Positions 50,820 through 59,659 of a stretch of DNA of 64,000 nt are shown here, piece after piece. This DNA is from a virus: IMG/VR virus record IMGVR_UViG_3300021962_007611, positions 1-64,000 of that record. One strand, 5' to 3'. The notes below the pieces were generated by a model that saw only the letters and a program-made list of their open reading frames with translations, searched no databases and was not told the origin of the DNA. Positions within the stretch are counted from its first letter, which is position 1; each line of letters starts with the position of its first letter. The position numbers and the translations under genes were made by a program.

Positions 50820-53486
50820 TTGAGTTACGTTGACGCATTTTACAATCGCGATCAGGATACTATCCATATCGTTGAACGAGACGATAAAGGAAATAGGCAT
50901 TTTAAAGAATATCCTGCTCGTCATATCTTTTATTTCCAAGACCCTAAGGGCAAATACACAAGCATCAATGGCGATCCTTTAAGCCGTGTGACTTGTAAGA
51001 ATCTCAAAGATCTACACAAAGAATTAAAAATACACAGCGGAATGAAGCTGTATGAATCCGATATCAATCCGATATATCGAATATTAGAAGATCAATATCT
51101 TAATCAAGATTCCCCTAAATTATATACAGCGTTCTTTGATATTGAAGTTGATTTTGATCCCGAACGTGGATACGCATCCCCGGAGGATGCGTTCATGCCG
51201 ATTACCGCTATCGCTGTCTATCTTCAGTGGTTAGAGACTATGGTCTGCTTGGCTATTCCGCCAAAAACTATGACTATGGAGCAGGCCGTTGAAGCAGTTA
51301 AAGAGTTTCCTAATACATATATTTTCGAAACCGAAGCAGAGCTGTTAGATAACTTTCTTAATCTGATTCAAGATGCTGACATCTTAAGTGGCTGGAACTC
51401 AGAAGGCTTTGATATTCCCTATACTGTTAATCGTGTTACCAAAGCATTAAGCAAGGACGATACTCGCAGATTCTGTCTTTGGGAGCAATATCCTAAAAAG
51501 CGTGAATATGAAAAATATGGTAGAACGGCATTAACCTATGATATCGTAGGCAGAGTCCATATAGACTATCTTGAGCTGTATCGCAAATATACTTATGAAG
51601 AACGCCATACATATCGATTAGATGCTATCGCAGAATACGAGCTGGGAAAGACTAAAACACAATACGAAGGCACATTGGATCAACTGTATAACAATGATTT
51701 CCGTAAGTTCATCGAATATAACAGACAAGACTGTCAACTTCTAGACGATCTCGATAAGAAACTACAGTTCCTAGATCTTGCCAATAAGATCGCACACGAA
51801 AACACAGTTCTATTACAGACCACAATGGGTGCTGTAGCTGTTACTGAACAGGCCATCATTAACGAAGCACATCGCAGAGGTTTTATAGTACCCAATCGAA
51901 TCAGAAGAGAACCCGGTTCAGAACCTGCGGCAGGTGCGTATGTTGCCTATCCTAAGAAAGGCATCCACGAATGGATCGGATCTGTTGACATCAACTCACT
52001 GTATCCTAGTGCTATTCGTGCCTTGAACATGGCGCCCGAGACCATCATAGGTCAATTACGCCAAGACTACACTAAAAACTATATTGATCAAGAAATGGGC
52101 AAGGGCAAGTCATTTGCTGCCGCATGGGAAGGTGTATTTGGTAGTTTAGAATATGAGTTCGTTATGGAACGAAATGTCGCTAAGGAAATCACCATCGACT
52201 GGGAAAGTGGCGGCAGCGATATCCTCAGCGGTGCCCAAATCTATGATCTTATATTTGAAAGCAACCAGCCTTGGATGCTAAGTGCTAATGGCACTATCTT
52301 CACTTACGAAAAAGAAGGTATCATTCCTGGACTGTTAAAGCGTTGGTATGCTGAACGTAAAGAGATGCAGGCTAAACTCAAAGAATGTATACAAGCAGGC
52401 AACAAAGTTGAAGAAGAATATTGGGACAAGCGGCAATTGGTTAAGAAAATTAACTTGAACAGTTTGTATGGTGCTATTCTTAATCCCGGTTGTAGATTCT
52501 TTGATAACCGCATCGGCCAATCAACTACACTCAGCGGTAGGCAGATTGTCAAGCACATGGCTAGTAAGATCAACGAGATTGCCACAGGCGAATACGATTA
52601 CAAAGGCAAAGCAGTTATCTACGGCGATACTGACTCTTGTTACTTCTCTGCGTATCCTGTGCTGAAAAAAGAAATAGAGTCTGGCAAACTTCCTTGGACT
52701 AAAGAAACGATCGTACAACTCTATGATCAAATCGCAGATGAAGTCAATGCCAGCTTTCCTAAGATGATGCAGGATAAATTCCATTGTCCAAAGACCCGTG
52801 GCGAAGTAATTAAAGCTGGACGTGAAATCGTCGCATCAAAAGGTTTATTCATTACAAAGAAACGGTATGCTGTTCTTTATTACGATAAAGAAGGTAAACG
52901 AACAGACGTAGATGGTAAGCCAGGTAAGATCAAGGCCATGGGCTTGGATCTAAAACGTAGCGATACTCCTGTGATCATCCAAGATTTCTTGAGTCAAGTA
53001 TTAGAAAAAGTACTAAATGGTGTGCCCAAGGACGAAATCCTCGAGTATATAACCAATTTCAGAACTGAATTTAAAACTAGACCTGGCTGGGAGAAAGGTT
53101 CTCCAAAACGAGCTAATAATATTACAGAATATGCGGCCAAGGAAAAGAAACAAGGCAAGGCAAATATGCCAGGTCACGTTCGTGCTTCTTTGAATTGGAA
53201 TACTTTAAAGCGTATGCATGATGACAAATATTCTATGGGCATCACTGACGGTGCTAAAGTCATCGTCTGTAAGGTCAAAGATAATCCAATGGGATATACA
53301 TCAGTTGCTTATCCTGTTGATGAACTTAGGTTGCCGCAATGGTTCAAAGACTTGCCCTTTAATGACGGCGAGATGGAAACTGCCGTCATTGATGAAAAAC
53401 TAGAAAACCTTATCGGTGTTTTGGAATGGGACATCAGCAGTACAAGGTCGGATAATACATTCAATAAATTGTTTGACTTTGAGTAA
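50820..53486 (+). CDS. 43: B-family DNA polymerase gp43 (888 aa)
   Basis: The replicative polymerase. An N-terminal 3'-5' exonuclease (AFFDIEVDFDPERG holds DIE) is followed by polymerase motif A (SVDINSLYPS), motif B (KINLNSLYG) and motif C (YGDTDS). Length matches T4 gp43 (898 aa). The start is TTG 50820, chosen because AAGGAG lies six bases upstream; an earlier TTG at 50790 is inside the operator hairpin. It works with gp44 and gp45 in this window. Probably autoregulated through the hairpin. Confidence 0.96.
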   Translation: MSYVDAFYNRDQDTIHIVERDDKGNRHFKEYPARHIFYFQDPKGKYTSINGDPLSRVTCKNLKDLHKELKIHSGMKLYESDINPIYRILEDQYLNQDSPKLYTAFFDIEVDFDPERGYASPEDAFMPITAIAVYLQWLETMVCLAIPPKTMTMEQAVEAVKEFPNTYIFETEAELLDNFLNLIQDADILSGWNSEGFDIPYTVNRVTKALSKDDTRRFCLWEQYPKKREYEKYGRTALTYDIVGRVHIDYLELYRKYTYEERHTYRLDAIAEYELGKTKTQYEGTLDQLYNNDFRKFIEYNRQDCQLLDDLDKKLQFLDLANKIAHENTVLLQTTMGAVAVTEQAIINEAHRRGFIVPNRIRREPGSEPAAGAYVAYPKKGIHEWIGSVDINSLYPSAIRALNMAPETIIGQLRQDYTKNYIDQEMGKGKSFAAAWEGVFGSLEYEFVMERNVAKEITIDWESGGSDILSGAQIYDLIFESNQPWMLSANGTIFTYEKEGIIPGLLKRWYAERKEMQAKLKECIQAGNKVEEEYWDKRQLVKKINLNSLYGAILNPGCRFFDNRIGQSTTLSGRQIVKHMASKINEIATGEYDYKGKAVIYGDTDSCYFSAYPVLKKEIESGKLPWTKETIVQLYDQIADEVNASFPKMMQDKFHCPKTRGEVIKAGREIVASKGLFITKKRYAVLYYDKEGKRTDVDGKPGKIKAMGLDLKRSDTPVIIQDFLSQVLEKVLNGVPKDEILEYITNFRTEFKTRPGWEKGSPKRANNITEYAAKEKKQGKANMPGHVRASLNWNTLKRMHDDKYSMGITDGAKVIVCKVKDNPMGYTSVAYPVDELRLPQWFKDLPFNDGEMETAVIDEKLENLIGVLEWDISSTRSDNTFNKLFDFE

Positions 53487-53493
53487 ATTGCGG

Positions 53494-53522
53494 TTGCTTT
53501 TTACTCTAGATCTAAATATAAT
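53494..53522 (+). promoter_or_regulatory. Sigma70 promoter for gene 45
   Basis: TTGCTT (53494-53499), 17-base spacer, TATAAT (53517-53522). Leader of about 17 bases contains AGGAG before ATG 53546. Confidence 0.7.
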
Positions 53523-53545
53523 CTTAATATACAGGAGAACTTTCA

Positions 53546-54283
53546 ATGAAAGACATTTTACAAGACATCGTGTCACATACACAAAACCTAGGCTTCTTAA
53601 CTACAGTTAAAGTAACAGGCTCTGAAAAAGGCACAGACATTTTTTCTATGGCAGATGATCGTTCAGTGATCATGGAAGCTGCTACGCACAATCCATATCC
53701 AGATATGATCGGTACTTTTGGTATGCCTCAATTACAGAAATTGAAATATCTGCTAGATGGACCGGAATACAAAGAAGATGCTAAGATCAATATTATCTCA
53801 GCAGAACGCAACGGTGAAACGATTCCAGTAGGCATCCACTTTGAAAATAAAGGCGGTGACTTCAAAAACGATTATCGTTTTATGAATCAGGAAATCATCA
53901 ATGAAAAGATGAAGACTGTTAAGTTCCGTGGTGTTAAGTGGGACGTAGAGGTTGAACCAAGCGTTGCATCTGTACAGCGTTTCAATTTTCAAGCAGGTGC
54001 TCACAGCGAACATCCAACATTCTTAGCCAAGACAGACGGCGGTAACCTAAAGTTCATCTTCGGCGATGCGTCGACACACGGTGGCGAGTTTGTATTCGCA
54101 CAGAACGTAGCAGGTAAACTTGATCGCGGATGGACTTGGCCGGTGCTACCAATCCTAAGTATCTTAAAAGTAGCAGACGTAAACAATACAAAGATGAGCC
54201 TAAGTAACGAGGGTGCTATACAGATCACTCTAGACAGTGGTGTGGCAGTTTACAAATACATTATTCCAGCACAACAGCAATAA
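53546..54283 (+). CDS. 45: Sliding clamp gp45 (245 aa)
   Basis: T4-type PCNA-like clamp, trimeric ring giving processivity to gp43. Characteristic segments: NLGFLTTVKVTGSEKGTDIF, MIGTFGMPQLQKLKYLLDGP and the C-terminal AVYKYIIPAQQQ. Slightly longer than T4 gp45 (228 aa). In T4 it also activates late transcription, linking replication to the late promoters here. It has its own promoter. Confidence 0.92.
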   Translation: MKDILQDIVSHTQNLGFLTTVKVTGSEKGTDIFSMADDRSVIMEAATHNPYPDMIGTFGMPQLQKLKYLLDGPEYKEDAKINIISAERNGETIPVGIHFENKGGDFKNDYRFMNQEIINEKMKTVKFRGVKWDVEVEPSVASVQRFNFQAGAHSEHPTFLAKTDGGNLKFIFGDASTHGGEFVFAQNVAGKLDRGWTWPVLPILSILKVADVNNTKMSLSNEGAIQITLDSGVAVYKYIIPAQQQ

Positions 54284-54648
54284 TGATCAAAGGTTTACAA
54301 GGCACAATAGGTATTACGGTTAGTGCCGGCAATACCTCCCTACCGTATGTAGGACCAAACACGAGCAATCCAATGACTGGAATGATTCGTATCAACGGTA
54401 CTGAACTAGAAGTATTCAACGGTAGCAATTGGCAGACAATATCTACCAGCTATGCCACAGTAAGCCTAGATCAAGATGTTTTAGACATTGTACAATGGGC
54501 TCGTAAAAAACGTCAAGAAGAAGATGATTGGTACAAACTGGCTTCATCTAATGAAGCAGTTCGTATCGCATTAGAACAACTAGAACAGGCAAAGACAAGA
54601 TTAGAACTTACAACAATTTTAGCGAGAGATCATGAAACAACCAGTTAA
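54283..54648 (+). CDS. Hypothetical protein with fibre-like N terminus (121 aa)
   Basis: The first half (MIRINGTELEVFNGSNWQTI) looks like a small beta module common in phage structural proteins; the second half is a charged helix (LDIVQWARKKRQEEDDWYKL). It starts in the gp45 stop and overlaps dpdA by 17 bases. Location among replication genes suggests an early gene. Function unknown. Confidence 0.68.
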   Translation: MIKGLQGTIGITVSAGNTSLPYVGPNTSNPMTGMIRINGTELEVFNGSNWQTISTSYATVSLDQDVLDIVQWARKKRQEEDDWYKLASSNEAVRIALEQLEQAKTRLELTTILARDHETTS

Positions 54649-56155
54649 CCTAACACCATTACAAAAAGACTACGCAGTCTATTTGCCTGCGATTAGTTGC
54701 TTTTTTTCAACATACGTCAGCAAACAACGATACGAAGAATTTGTTCCGCAGGATCGTATTCCTAAAGGCTTTGACCGCGGCATTGAGGGCATGAATTTCC
54801 TTAATCCTGAACAAGGGTACTTTACTTACAAATATGGATTATATTCAGCAGGTCACGCACAGTTAGATCTTGAAAAAACAATGAAACAAGACAGCATGAT
54901 CCAACAACGCGATCGTGCTAATACAGTGATCGTCGGTGATTCAGGCGGATATCAGATTGGTAAAGGTGTTCTTAAATTTGACTGGCAAAACTTTGATGGT
55001 CCTAGTGCCAACAAAACTCGTGATAGTATTCTTAATTGGTTAGAGTTAACTGCTGATTGGTCTATGTTATTAGACGTTCCTACTTGGGCCTGTGACCATA
55101 TTCATAGTCCAAAGACTGGTTTAAAGAGTTTTGATGATTGTCTAGATAAAACACTACACAATAACGATTACTTCATCCGTAATCGATTAGGACAAACTAA
55201 ATTCCTAAATGTTCTACAAGGCAGTGACTGGGAAACAGCACAGGCTTGGTACGAAGCAGTTAAACATTTGCCCACCGAAGGTTGGGCGATGGGTGGTAAA
55301 AATATGTGCGATATGGAAGTCGCATTAAAAAGGCTTATTATTCTAAGAGACGAAAAGCTCTTAGATGATAGGAACTGGATGCACTTCTTAGGTACAGCCC
55401 AGTTAGATTGGAGTTGTTATTTAACGTCGATTCAACGACAAGTGAGAGAACATATCAATGAAAACTTTACCATATCTTTTGATTGTGCCAGCCCGTTTAT
55501 CGCAACAGCACACGGACTCGTCTACACAAATGCCCAACACACAAACAAACGCTGGTCAGTCATCATGGACAAAGCCCCAGACAACAAAGCCCTTAGCCAG
55601 GCTTTTCATGTCCCATTCCCGTTCGAATCAGAGATCGGACGCAGACTCAGCCAAGGCGACATCTGCTGGTACAAACCAGGAATGCTCAACAAAGTAGGAA
55701 AAGAAGGCAAAACATCGTGGGATAGTTTTGGCTATGCTCTAATGATGGCGCATAACACCTATTGCCATATTGTCGCTGTACAACGAGCCAACAATCTCAC
55801 TGATATCGAAACTACTAGATTCGCCCCCGATTGGAGAGAATGGAAAAAGATCAAAGATGCTGATATGAGTGACGAATACTCAGATTGGGTTCCTAGAAAT
55901 GTTTTATATTTTGATCGATTTGTTAAAGAGCTGTTCAAAAGCGAAACACCGATGCAGATGATTGATGATGCTAAACCTATGTTAGCGGATATGATGGGTA
56001 TGCGACTCAAAGGTGGCGTAGCCAAAAATAATTTCAATTCACTATTCCAAGAAGAACAAAAATTGGGCAGTGTCGAAGATTTCATGGATCCCGAAGATGA
56101 AAAACTTCGTGAACTTGAAGAACTTTATTACGAACAGGAGGCTCAGAATGTATGA
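54632..56155 (+). CDS. dpdA: DpdA-like DNA 7-deazaguanine transglycosylase (507 aa)
   Basis: TGT-superfamily TIM barrel. VIVGDSGGYQIGKG (D103) matches the substrate-site DSGG(F/Y)Q, and SFDCASP (D284) matches the FDCVxPTR segment carrying the nucleophile Asp of tRNA-guanine transglycosylase. DpdA exchanges guanine in DNA for a preQ0-type base. The RNA-binding zinc site of tRNA enzymes is not obvious. With QueD and FolE it supports deazaguanine DNA modification that protects phage DNA from restriction. Confidence 0.85.
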   Translation: MKQPVNLTPLQKDYAVYLPAISCFFSTYVSKQRYEEFVPQDRIPKGFDRGIEGMNFLNPEQGYFTYKYGLYSAGHAQLDLEKTMKQDSMIQQRDRANTVIVGDSGGYQIGKGVLKFDWQNFDGPSANKTRDSILNWLELTADWSMLLDVPTWACDHIHSPKTGLKSFDDCLDKTLHNNDYFIRNRLGQTKFLNVLQGSDWETAQAWYEAVKHLPTEGWAMGGKNMCDMEVALKRLIILRDEKLLDDRNWMHFLGTAQLDWSCYLTSIQRQVREHINENFTISFDCASPFIATAHGLVYTNAQHTNKRWSVIMDKAPDNKALSQAFHVPFPFESEIGRRLSQGDICWYKPGMLNKVGKEGKTSWDSFGYALMMAHNTYCHIVAVQRANNLTDIETTRFAPDWREWKKIKDADMSDEYSDWVPRNVLYFDRFVKELFKSETPMQMIDDAKPMLADMMGMRLKGGVAKNNFNSLFQEEQKLGSVEDFMDPEDEKLRELEELYYEQEAQNV

Positions 56156-56345
56156 AAGAAGAATTAAGCATTTGGAAGAAGCCCACAGGGCTATTGATAA
56201 ACAGATTGAAACTTTGGAAAGAACTGGCAATTTTACCGACCAACGATTAACTGATTTGAAGAAACATAAGTTGACTTTGAAGGATGAAATTGTTATACTT
56301 AAACAAAAGCAATTAGCACACGACAACAAAATAATCCAATCATGA
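56148..56345 (+). CDS. YdcH/DUF465-like coiled-coil protein (65 aa)
   Basis: The pattern RIKHLEEAHRAIDKQIETLE, a short Asp turn and LKKHKLTLKDEIVILKQ is the two-helix DUF465 hairpin. The start at ATG 56148 overlaps the dpdA end. A sigma70 promoter for the next gene lies in its 3' half. Function of the family is unknown. Confidence 0.8.
   Translation: MYERRIKHLEEAHRAIDKQIETLERTGNFTDQRLTDLKKHKLTLKDEIVILKQKQLAHDNKIIQS
56271..56299 (+). promoter_or_regulatory. Sigma70 promoter
   Basis: TTGACT (56271-56276), 17-base spacer, TATACT (56294-56299), within the coiled-coil gene; start near 56306, before ATG 56342. Confidence 0.6.
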
Positions 56346-56794
56346 AAAAAGAATTAGACGAAGCACTCTGTGCCAAGTATCCTAAGATATTTAGAGATCG
56401 TCATGCGCCTATGACCGAAACTGCTATGTGCTGGGGATTTGATGTAGGTAATGGATGGTATCAGATACTTGACAGTCTCTGCGGCAATATACAACACTAT
56501 GTTGATTGGAAGAATCGTAGTGCTGAAGCAGGCTACAAAGATTTTAAACCAGTTCCGCAAGTAGTTGCTGTACAAGTTAAGGAAAAGTTCGGTGGTCTTC
56601 GTTTCTACTATGAGGGCGGTGACGAAAATATTTCAGGTATGGTGCGTATGGCCGAATCCTGGGCAAGTCATACCTGCGAAGAATGCGGTCAGCCTGGTAA
56701 GCATCGCAGTGGTGGTTGGATCCGCACACTCTGTGATAAACATGAAGAAGAATATCAAGAACGCAATCTTCTTAAACAAGGACTCGAAGGATGA
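56342..56794 (+). CDS. Conserved zinc-binding hypothetical protein (150 aa)
   Basis: The N terminus (LCAKYPKIFRDRHAPMTETA, then MCWGFDVGNGWYQILDSL) and a C-terminal metal site (CEECGQPGKHRSGGWIRTLC) match a protein shared by phages and bacteria, of unknown role. QVKEKFGGLRFYYEGG is another hallmark. Early-type promoter upstream, four-base overlaps both sides. Confidence 0.78.
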   Translation: MKKELDEALCAKYPKIFRDRHAPMTETAMCWGFDVGNGWYQILDSLCGNIQHYVDWKNRSAEAGYKDFKPVPQVVAVQVKEKFGGLRFYYEGGDENISGMVRMAESWASHTCEECGQPGKHRSGGWIRTLCDKHEEEYQERNLLKQGLEG

Positions 56795-57348
56795 AGCGTA
56801 ATTATAAAGAAGGTGTTCATTCCGAGATTACATTCTTTACAGGGGTAGAGATTGAAAAGACTCCTGCCTACGGGATGAAGACTTTGTTCGTAGTCGGAGT
56901 TCACGATCCTTATACAATTTTAGATATTGTAAAAGAATCTAGATCATATACTGATCAATCTAAACATATAACACACATTTACTTTGGTGCTAATCAAAGT
57001 TTTCATACTAAAGGTGTAAATGATGCCGAAGGATGGCGTCCTTGGGAGAACATGATTTATGTTTGCCTAGACAGCGAATATGATCTTTGGTGTACATTAG
57101 ATTTTGATGTCAGCGAAACGGAAGGATTACTTGAGAGCGGTCTTACCGAAAAACGTAGATTTATTCCGCAGATTAGTGTAAAATTACCTTATCTAAATCA
57201 ATTAGGCTACAATGCTACATTAAAGATAGACGACAAAAATTTTAAAGCAACCAATCCTGGGGTATGGTGCCATAACCTACAGGACCTTTTAGGAAGAGAT
57301 CGCTTCACTGATTGGGATCAATATGGCAAAGATGAGATTATAAAATAA
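56791..57348 (+). CDS. Hypothetical protein (185 aa)
   Basis: Soluble alpha/beta protein. Regions include FFTGVEIEKTPAYGMKTLFV, THIYFGANQSFHTKGVND and LWCTLDFDVSETEGLLESGL. It looks like a conserved phage protein (recalled) without known function. Coupled to neighbours by overlapping codons. Confidence 0.72.
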   Translation: MKRNYKEGVHSEITFFTGVEIEKTPAYGMKTLFVVGVHDPYTILDIVKESRSYTDQSKHITHIYFGANQSFHTKGVNDAEGWRPWENMIYVCLDSEYDLWCTLDFDVSETEGLLESGLTEKRRFIPQISVKLPYLNQLGYNATLKIDDKNFKATNPGVWCHNLQDLLGRDRFTDWDQYGKDEIIK

Positions 57349-57698
57349 TGGGTACAATGGGATATGCCAATGTTGTTGGCTCTAAACAAGCAGCAATTAG
57401 GCCTGCTCGTAAAATTAGGAAAGAAAAAGTGAAACTTACATTTAAACAACGCATTCGTAATTGGTTGAATAGCGATGAGCTAGAACAAGATATTCCGCAA
57501 CTAGTAGAAGGCGATCGTCTGTCTAGCGAAGGTATGCGTCTACAAGTTTATAGAGCCAGCGGCGGATATGTTGTAGAAACTCGTAGTTACGATCATCACA
57601 AGGATCGCAATCTTAATTCAATGCATGTAATCACTGAAGATCAAGATCTCGGTGACGCACTGGGTAAAATTGTTATGATGGAGGCACTAAAGAGATGA
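57348..57698 (+). CDS. Conserved-looking hypothetical protein (116 aa)
   Basis: A basic N terminus (AIRPARKIRKEKVKLTFKQR) is followed by a beta-rich acidic domain (LSSEGMRLQVYRASGGYVVE). Resembles a T4-like phage protein of unknown function. Starts in the upstream stop (TAATG). Confidence 0.7.
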   Translation: MGTMGYANVVGSKQAAIRPARKIRKEKVKLTFKQRIRNWLNSDELEQDIPQLVEGDRLSSEGMRLQVYRASGGYVVETRSYDHHKDRNLNSMHVITEDQDLGDALGKIVMMEALKR

Positions 57699-57913
57699 AA
57701 CAAAATTTTAAATCCTATACTGTTAAAGAAAGCAAGGCATATCGTGTTCGAATTGAATCTTGGGAAGCATTGGCTCCGAAAGGATTGGTTTCTATTGAAA
57801 TCATTCAAGAATGCCTAAATAGCGACGGAGAGGTTGATTCTAGTAGCACATACAGTTATAATATGACTAGAGACGAAATTGCTAATCTTTGTAAAGGCCT
57901 TCTAGCAGCATGA
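57695..57913 (+). CDS. Hypothetical protein (72 aa)
   Basis: Small protein with a beta meander (SYTVKESKAYRVRIESWEAL) and a helical end. It carries a promoter-like sequence near its end. Overlaps both neighbours by four bases. Function unknown. Confidence 0.68.
   Translation: MKQNFKSYTVKESKAYRVRIESWEALAPKGLVSIEIIQECLNSDGEVDSSSTYSYNMTRDEIANLCKGLLAA
57834..57862 (+). promoter_or_regulatory. Possible sigma70 promoter
   Basis: TTGATT (57834-57839), 17-base spacer, TATAAT (57857-57862) inside a coding gene, 48 bases before ATG 57910. Confidence 0.4.
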
Positions 57914-58308
57914 CAACTATTCGACAAGACGTTCGACCCAATAAAATGATTTGGGTCACTTTCCGCAAAGAAGGTATCCACAAGTATCCCGCAGCCGCAA
58001 CAGACCCCAACCTAGCAACAGGAGATGAATATGATGTTTCGTTTTTGGCTAATCCTCATCGCCATATTTTTCACTTTAGGGTTTGGCTTAGTGTCACCCA
58101 CAATGACAGAGATGTGGAATTTATACAATTCAAGCGATGGCTCGAAAAACTGTATTCTAGCAACGAAGGTGTATTGTCGCTAGACTACAAAAGTTGTGAG
58201 ATGATGAGCGATGATTTATACGCTCAGATTCACGCAAAATATCCAGACCGTGAGGTTTGGATTGAGGTCTCCGAAGATGGAGAAAATGGTTCATTCATCA
58301 AATACTAA
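57910..58308 (+). CDS. Hypothetical protein (132 aa)
   Basis: Contains MIWVTFRKEGIHKYPAAATD, FLANPHRHIFHFRVWLSVTH and FIQFKRWLEKLYSSNEGVLS: a compact His/Trp-rich alpha/beta protein found in related phages (recalled). Function unknown. Four-base overlap with the upstream gene. Confidence 0.72.
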   Translation: MTTIRQDVRPNKMIWVTFRKEGIHKYPAAATDPNLATGDEYDVSFLANPHRHIFHFRVWLSVTHNDRDVEFIQFKRWLEKLYSSNEGVLSLDYKSCEMMSDDLYAQIHAKYPDREVWIEVSEDGENGSFIKY

Positions 58309-58327
58309 ATTAAAAGGAAATATCACG

Positions 58328-58531
58328 ATGAAACCGCAAGTTGAGAAAATTTTTGACGATCTCGACCGTTACTTAGATTTTTGCCGTTTTGAGTTGCGTG
58401 ATTTTAATCCCGCACATCTATATAACAAAGATAATGAAAATTATCGTGCGTTCGTAAACAGTCAACGTCCACCAAGACGTTGGGATAATAATAACCGAGG
58501 CTATAAGCCTTATCAAAAGCGTTATGGCTAA
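58328..58531 (+). CDS. Small basic hypothetical protein (67 aa)
   Basis: ATG 58328 has AAAGGAAA about eight bases upstream and is preferred over ATG 58211. An acidic helix (MKPQVEKIFDDLDRYLDFCR) leads to an Arg/Asn-rich tail (PPRRWDNNNRGYKPYQKRYG), suggesting interaction with nucleic acid or RNA polymerase. Overlaps the glycosyltransferase start by eight bases. Confidence 0.65.
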   Translation: MKPQVEKIFDDLDRYLDFCRFELRDFNPAHLYNKDNENYRAFVNSQRPPRRWDNNNRGYKPYQKRYG

Positions 58532-59618
58532 AATATTTCTTGTTGACTTAGAAGCCGTTGAAACAAGATATACAGGCGAGTGGAAATCCCACTTGCCTGC
58601 CTTGCTGCGAAAGAGAGGACACGATGTTCAAGTTATATCTGGCCCTGAGGATATTCCTGCTGCCACTACTCCTGGCGCCTTTCTTAATTTTGGGGGGACT
58701 AATATATACAAGTCTCGACAAGTTGAAGAATTCAGTCGTTTATTTACATCCGGATCAGTTAAGCATGGGGATCATTTTATTTTTACTGATGCTTGGCATC
58801 CTGGCATCATAAATTTAAAATACATGAGCGAACTTCTTGGTATTAAGATCAAGATCCATGCTCTATGGCATGCTGGTAGTTATGATCCTCAAGACTTCTT
58901 AGGAAGACTTATTGGTAATGCTCCGTGGGTTAGGCATGCCGAGAAATCATTCTTCGCAGCCATTGACCATAATTACTTTGCCACTAACTTTCATATTGAC
59001 ATGTTCCATCATAATCTACTAAATGACGGGCTTGTTGAAAATCCTTGGGAAGAAGAAGATAAAGCAGATATGCTAGAAAGTGGAAAATATGTCCGCTCAG
59101 GATGGCCTATGGAGTATATGGCAGATACATTGCTGATGTATAAGAATATGCCTAAGCGTGATCTTATTCTTTTCCCGCATCGCATCGCTCCAGAAAAGCA
59201 ATTACCGATCTTTGAAGATCTTAAAAAGCATTTGCCGCAATATGAATTCCGTGTATGTCAAGAATATCCGCTGACTAAAAACGAATATCATAACCTATTA
59301 GGTGAATCTAAACTGGTATTCAGTGCTAATCTACAAGAAACACTAGGTATCAGTTGGTATGAAGGTGCGATAGTTGATGCTATTCCCATGGTTCCGGACA
59401 GACTAAGTTATAGTGAGATGGCATTTGATACATTTAAATATCCCTCAGAGTGGACGGAGAGTTACGAATCCTACGAAGTTCATAGAAAAGAAGTTTGTCA
59501 TAAGATTGTCCAGTATATGGAAAATTATGAAAAATTCCTTCCAAGCCTAAATAAACAGGTACATGCGTTAACTGAGAATTATTTCAGTTGCGACAATCTA
59601 TTAAAGATGTTAAAATAA
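58524..59618 (+). CDS. GT-B-type glycosyltransferase-like protein (364 aa)
   Basis: Two-lobed pattern: N-terminal HLPALLRKRGHDVQVISGPE, C-terminal RDLILFPHRIAPEKQLPIFE and NLQETLGISWYEGAIVDAIP, which correspond to the donor-binding half of GT-B enzymes (the ExxGxxxxE-like region). The acceptor is unknown; glucosylation of phage DNA or host glycans are both possible. Lies directly before folE. Confidence 0.72.
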   Translation: MAKIFLVDLEAVETRYTGEWKSHLPALLRKRGHDVQVISGPEDIPAATTPGAFLNFGGTNIYKSRQVEEFSRLFTSGSVKHGDHFIFTDAWHPGIINLKYMSELLGIKIKIHALWHAGSYDPQDFLGRLIGNAPWVRHAEKSFFAAIDHNYFATNFHIDMFHHNLLNDGLVENPWEEEDKADMLESGKYVRSGWPMEYMADTLLMYKNMPKRDLILFPHRIAPEKQLPIFEDLKKHLPQYEFRVCQEYPLTKNEYHNLLGESKLVFSANLQETLGISWYEGAIVDAIPMVPDRLSYSEMAFDTFKYPSEWTESYESYEVHRKEVCHKIVQYMENYEKFLPSLNKQVHALTENYFSCDNLLKMLK

Positions 59619-59659
59619 CTATTACATGACATCCACGTCATTAACTCGGAGAACAATAA

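Noticed and set aside
51172-51192. 8-bp hairpin (ACGCATCC, 5-base loop, GGATGCGT) in gene 43
   Set aside because: It lies inside the exonuclease-coding region, has no T-run and is within the range expected by chance for the window.
59628-59644. Short hairpin ATGAC/GTCAT before folE
   Set aside because: Only five pairs and no T-run; too weak to call a terminator or operator.
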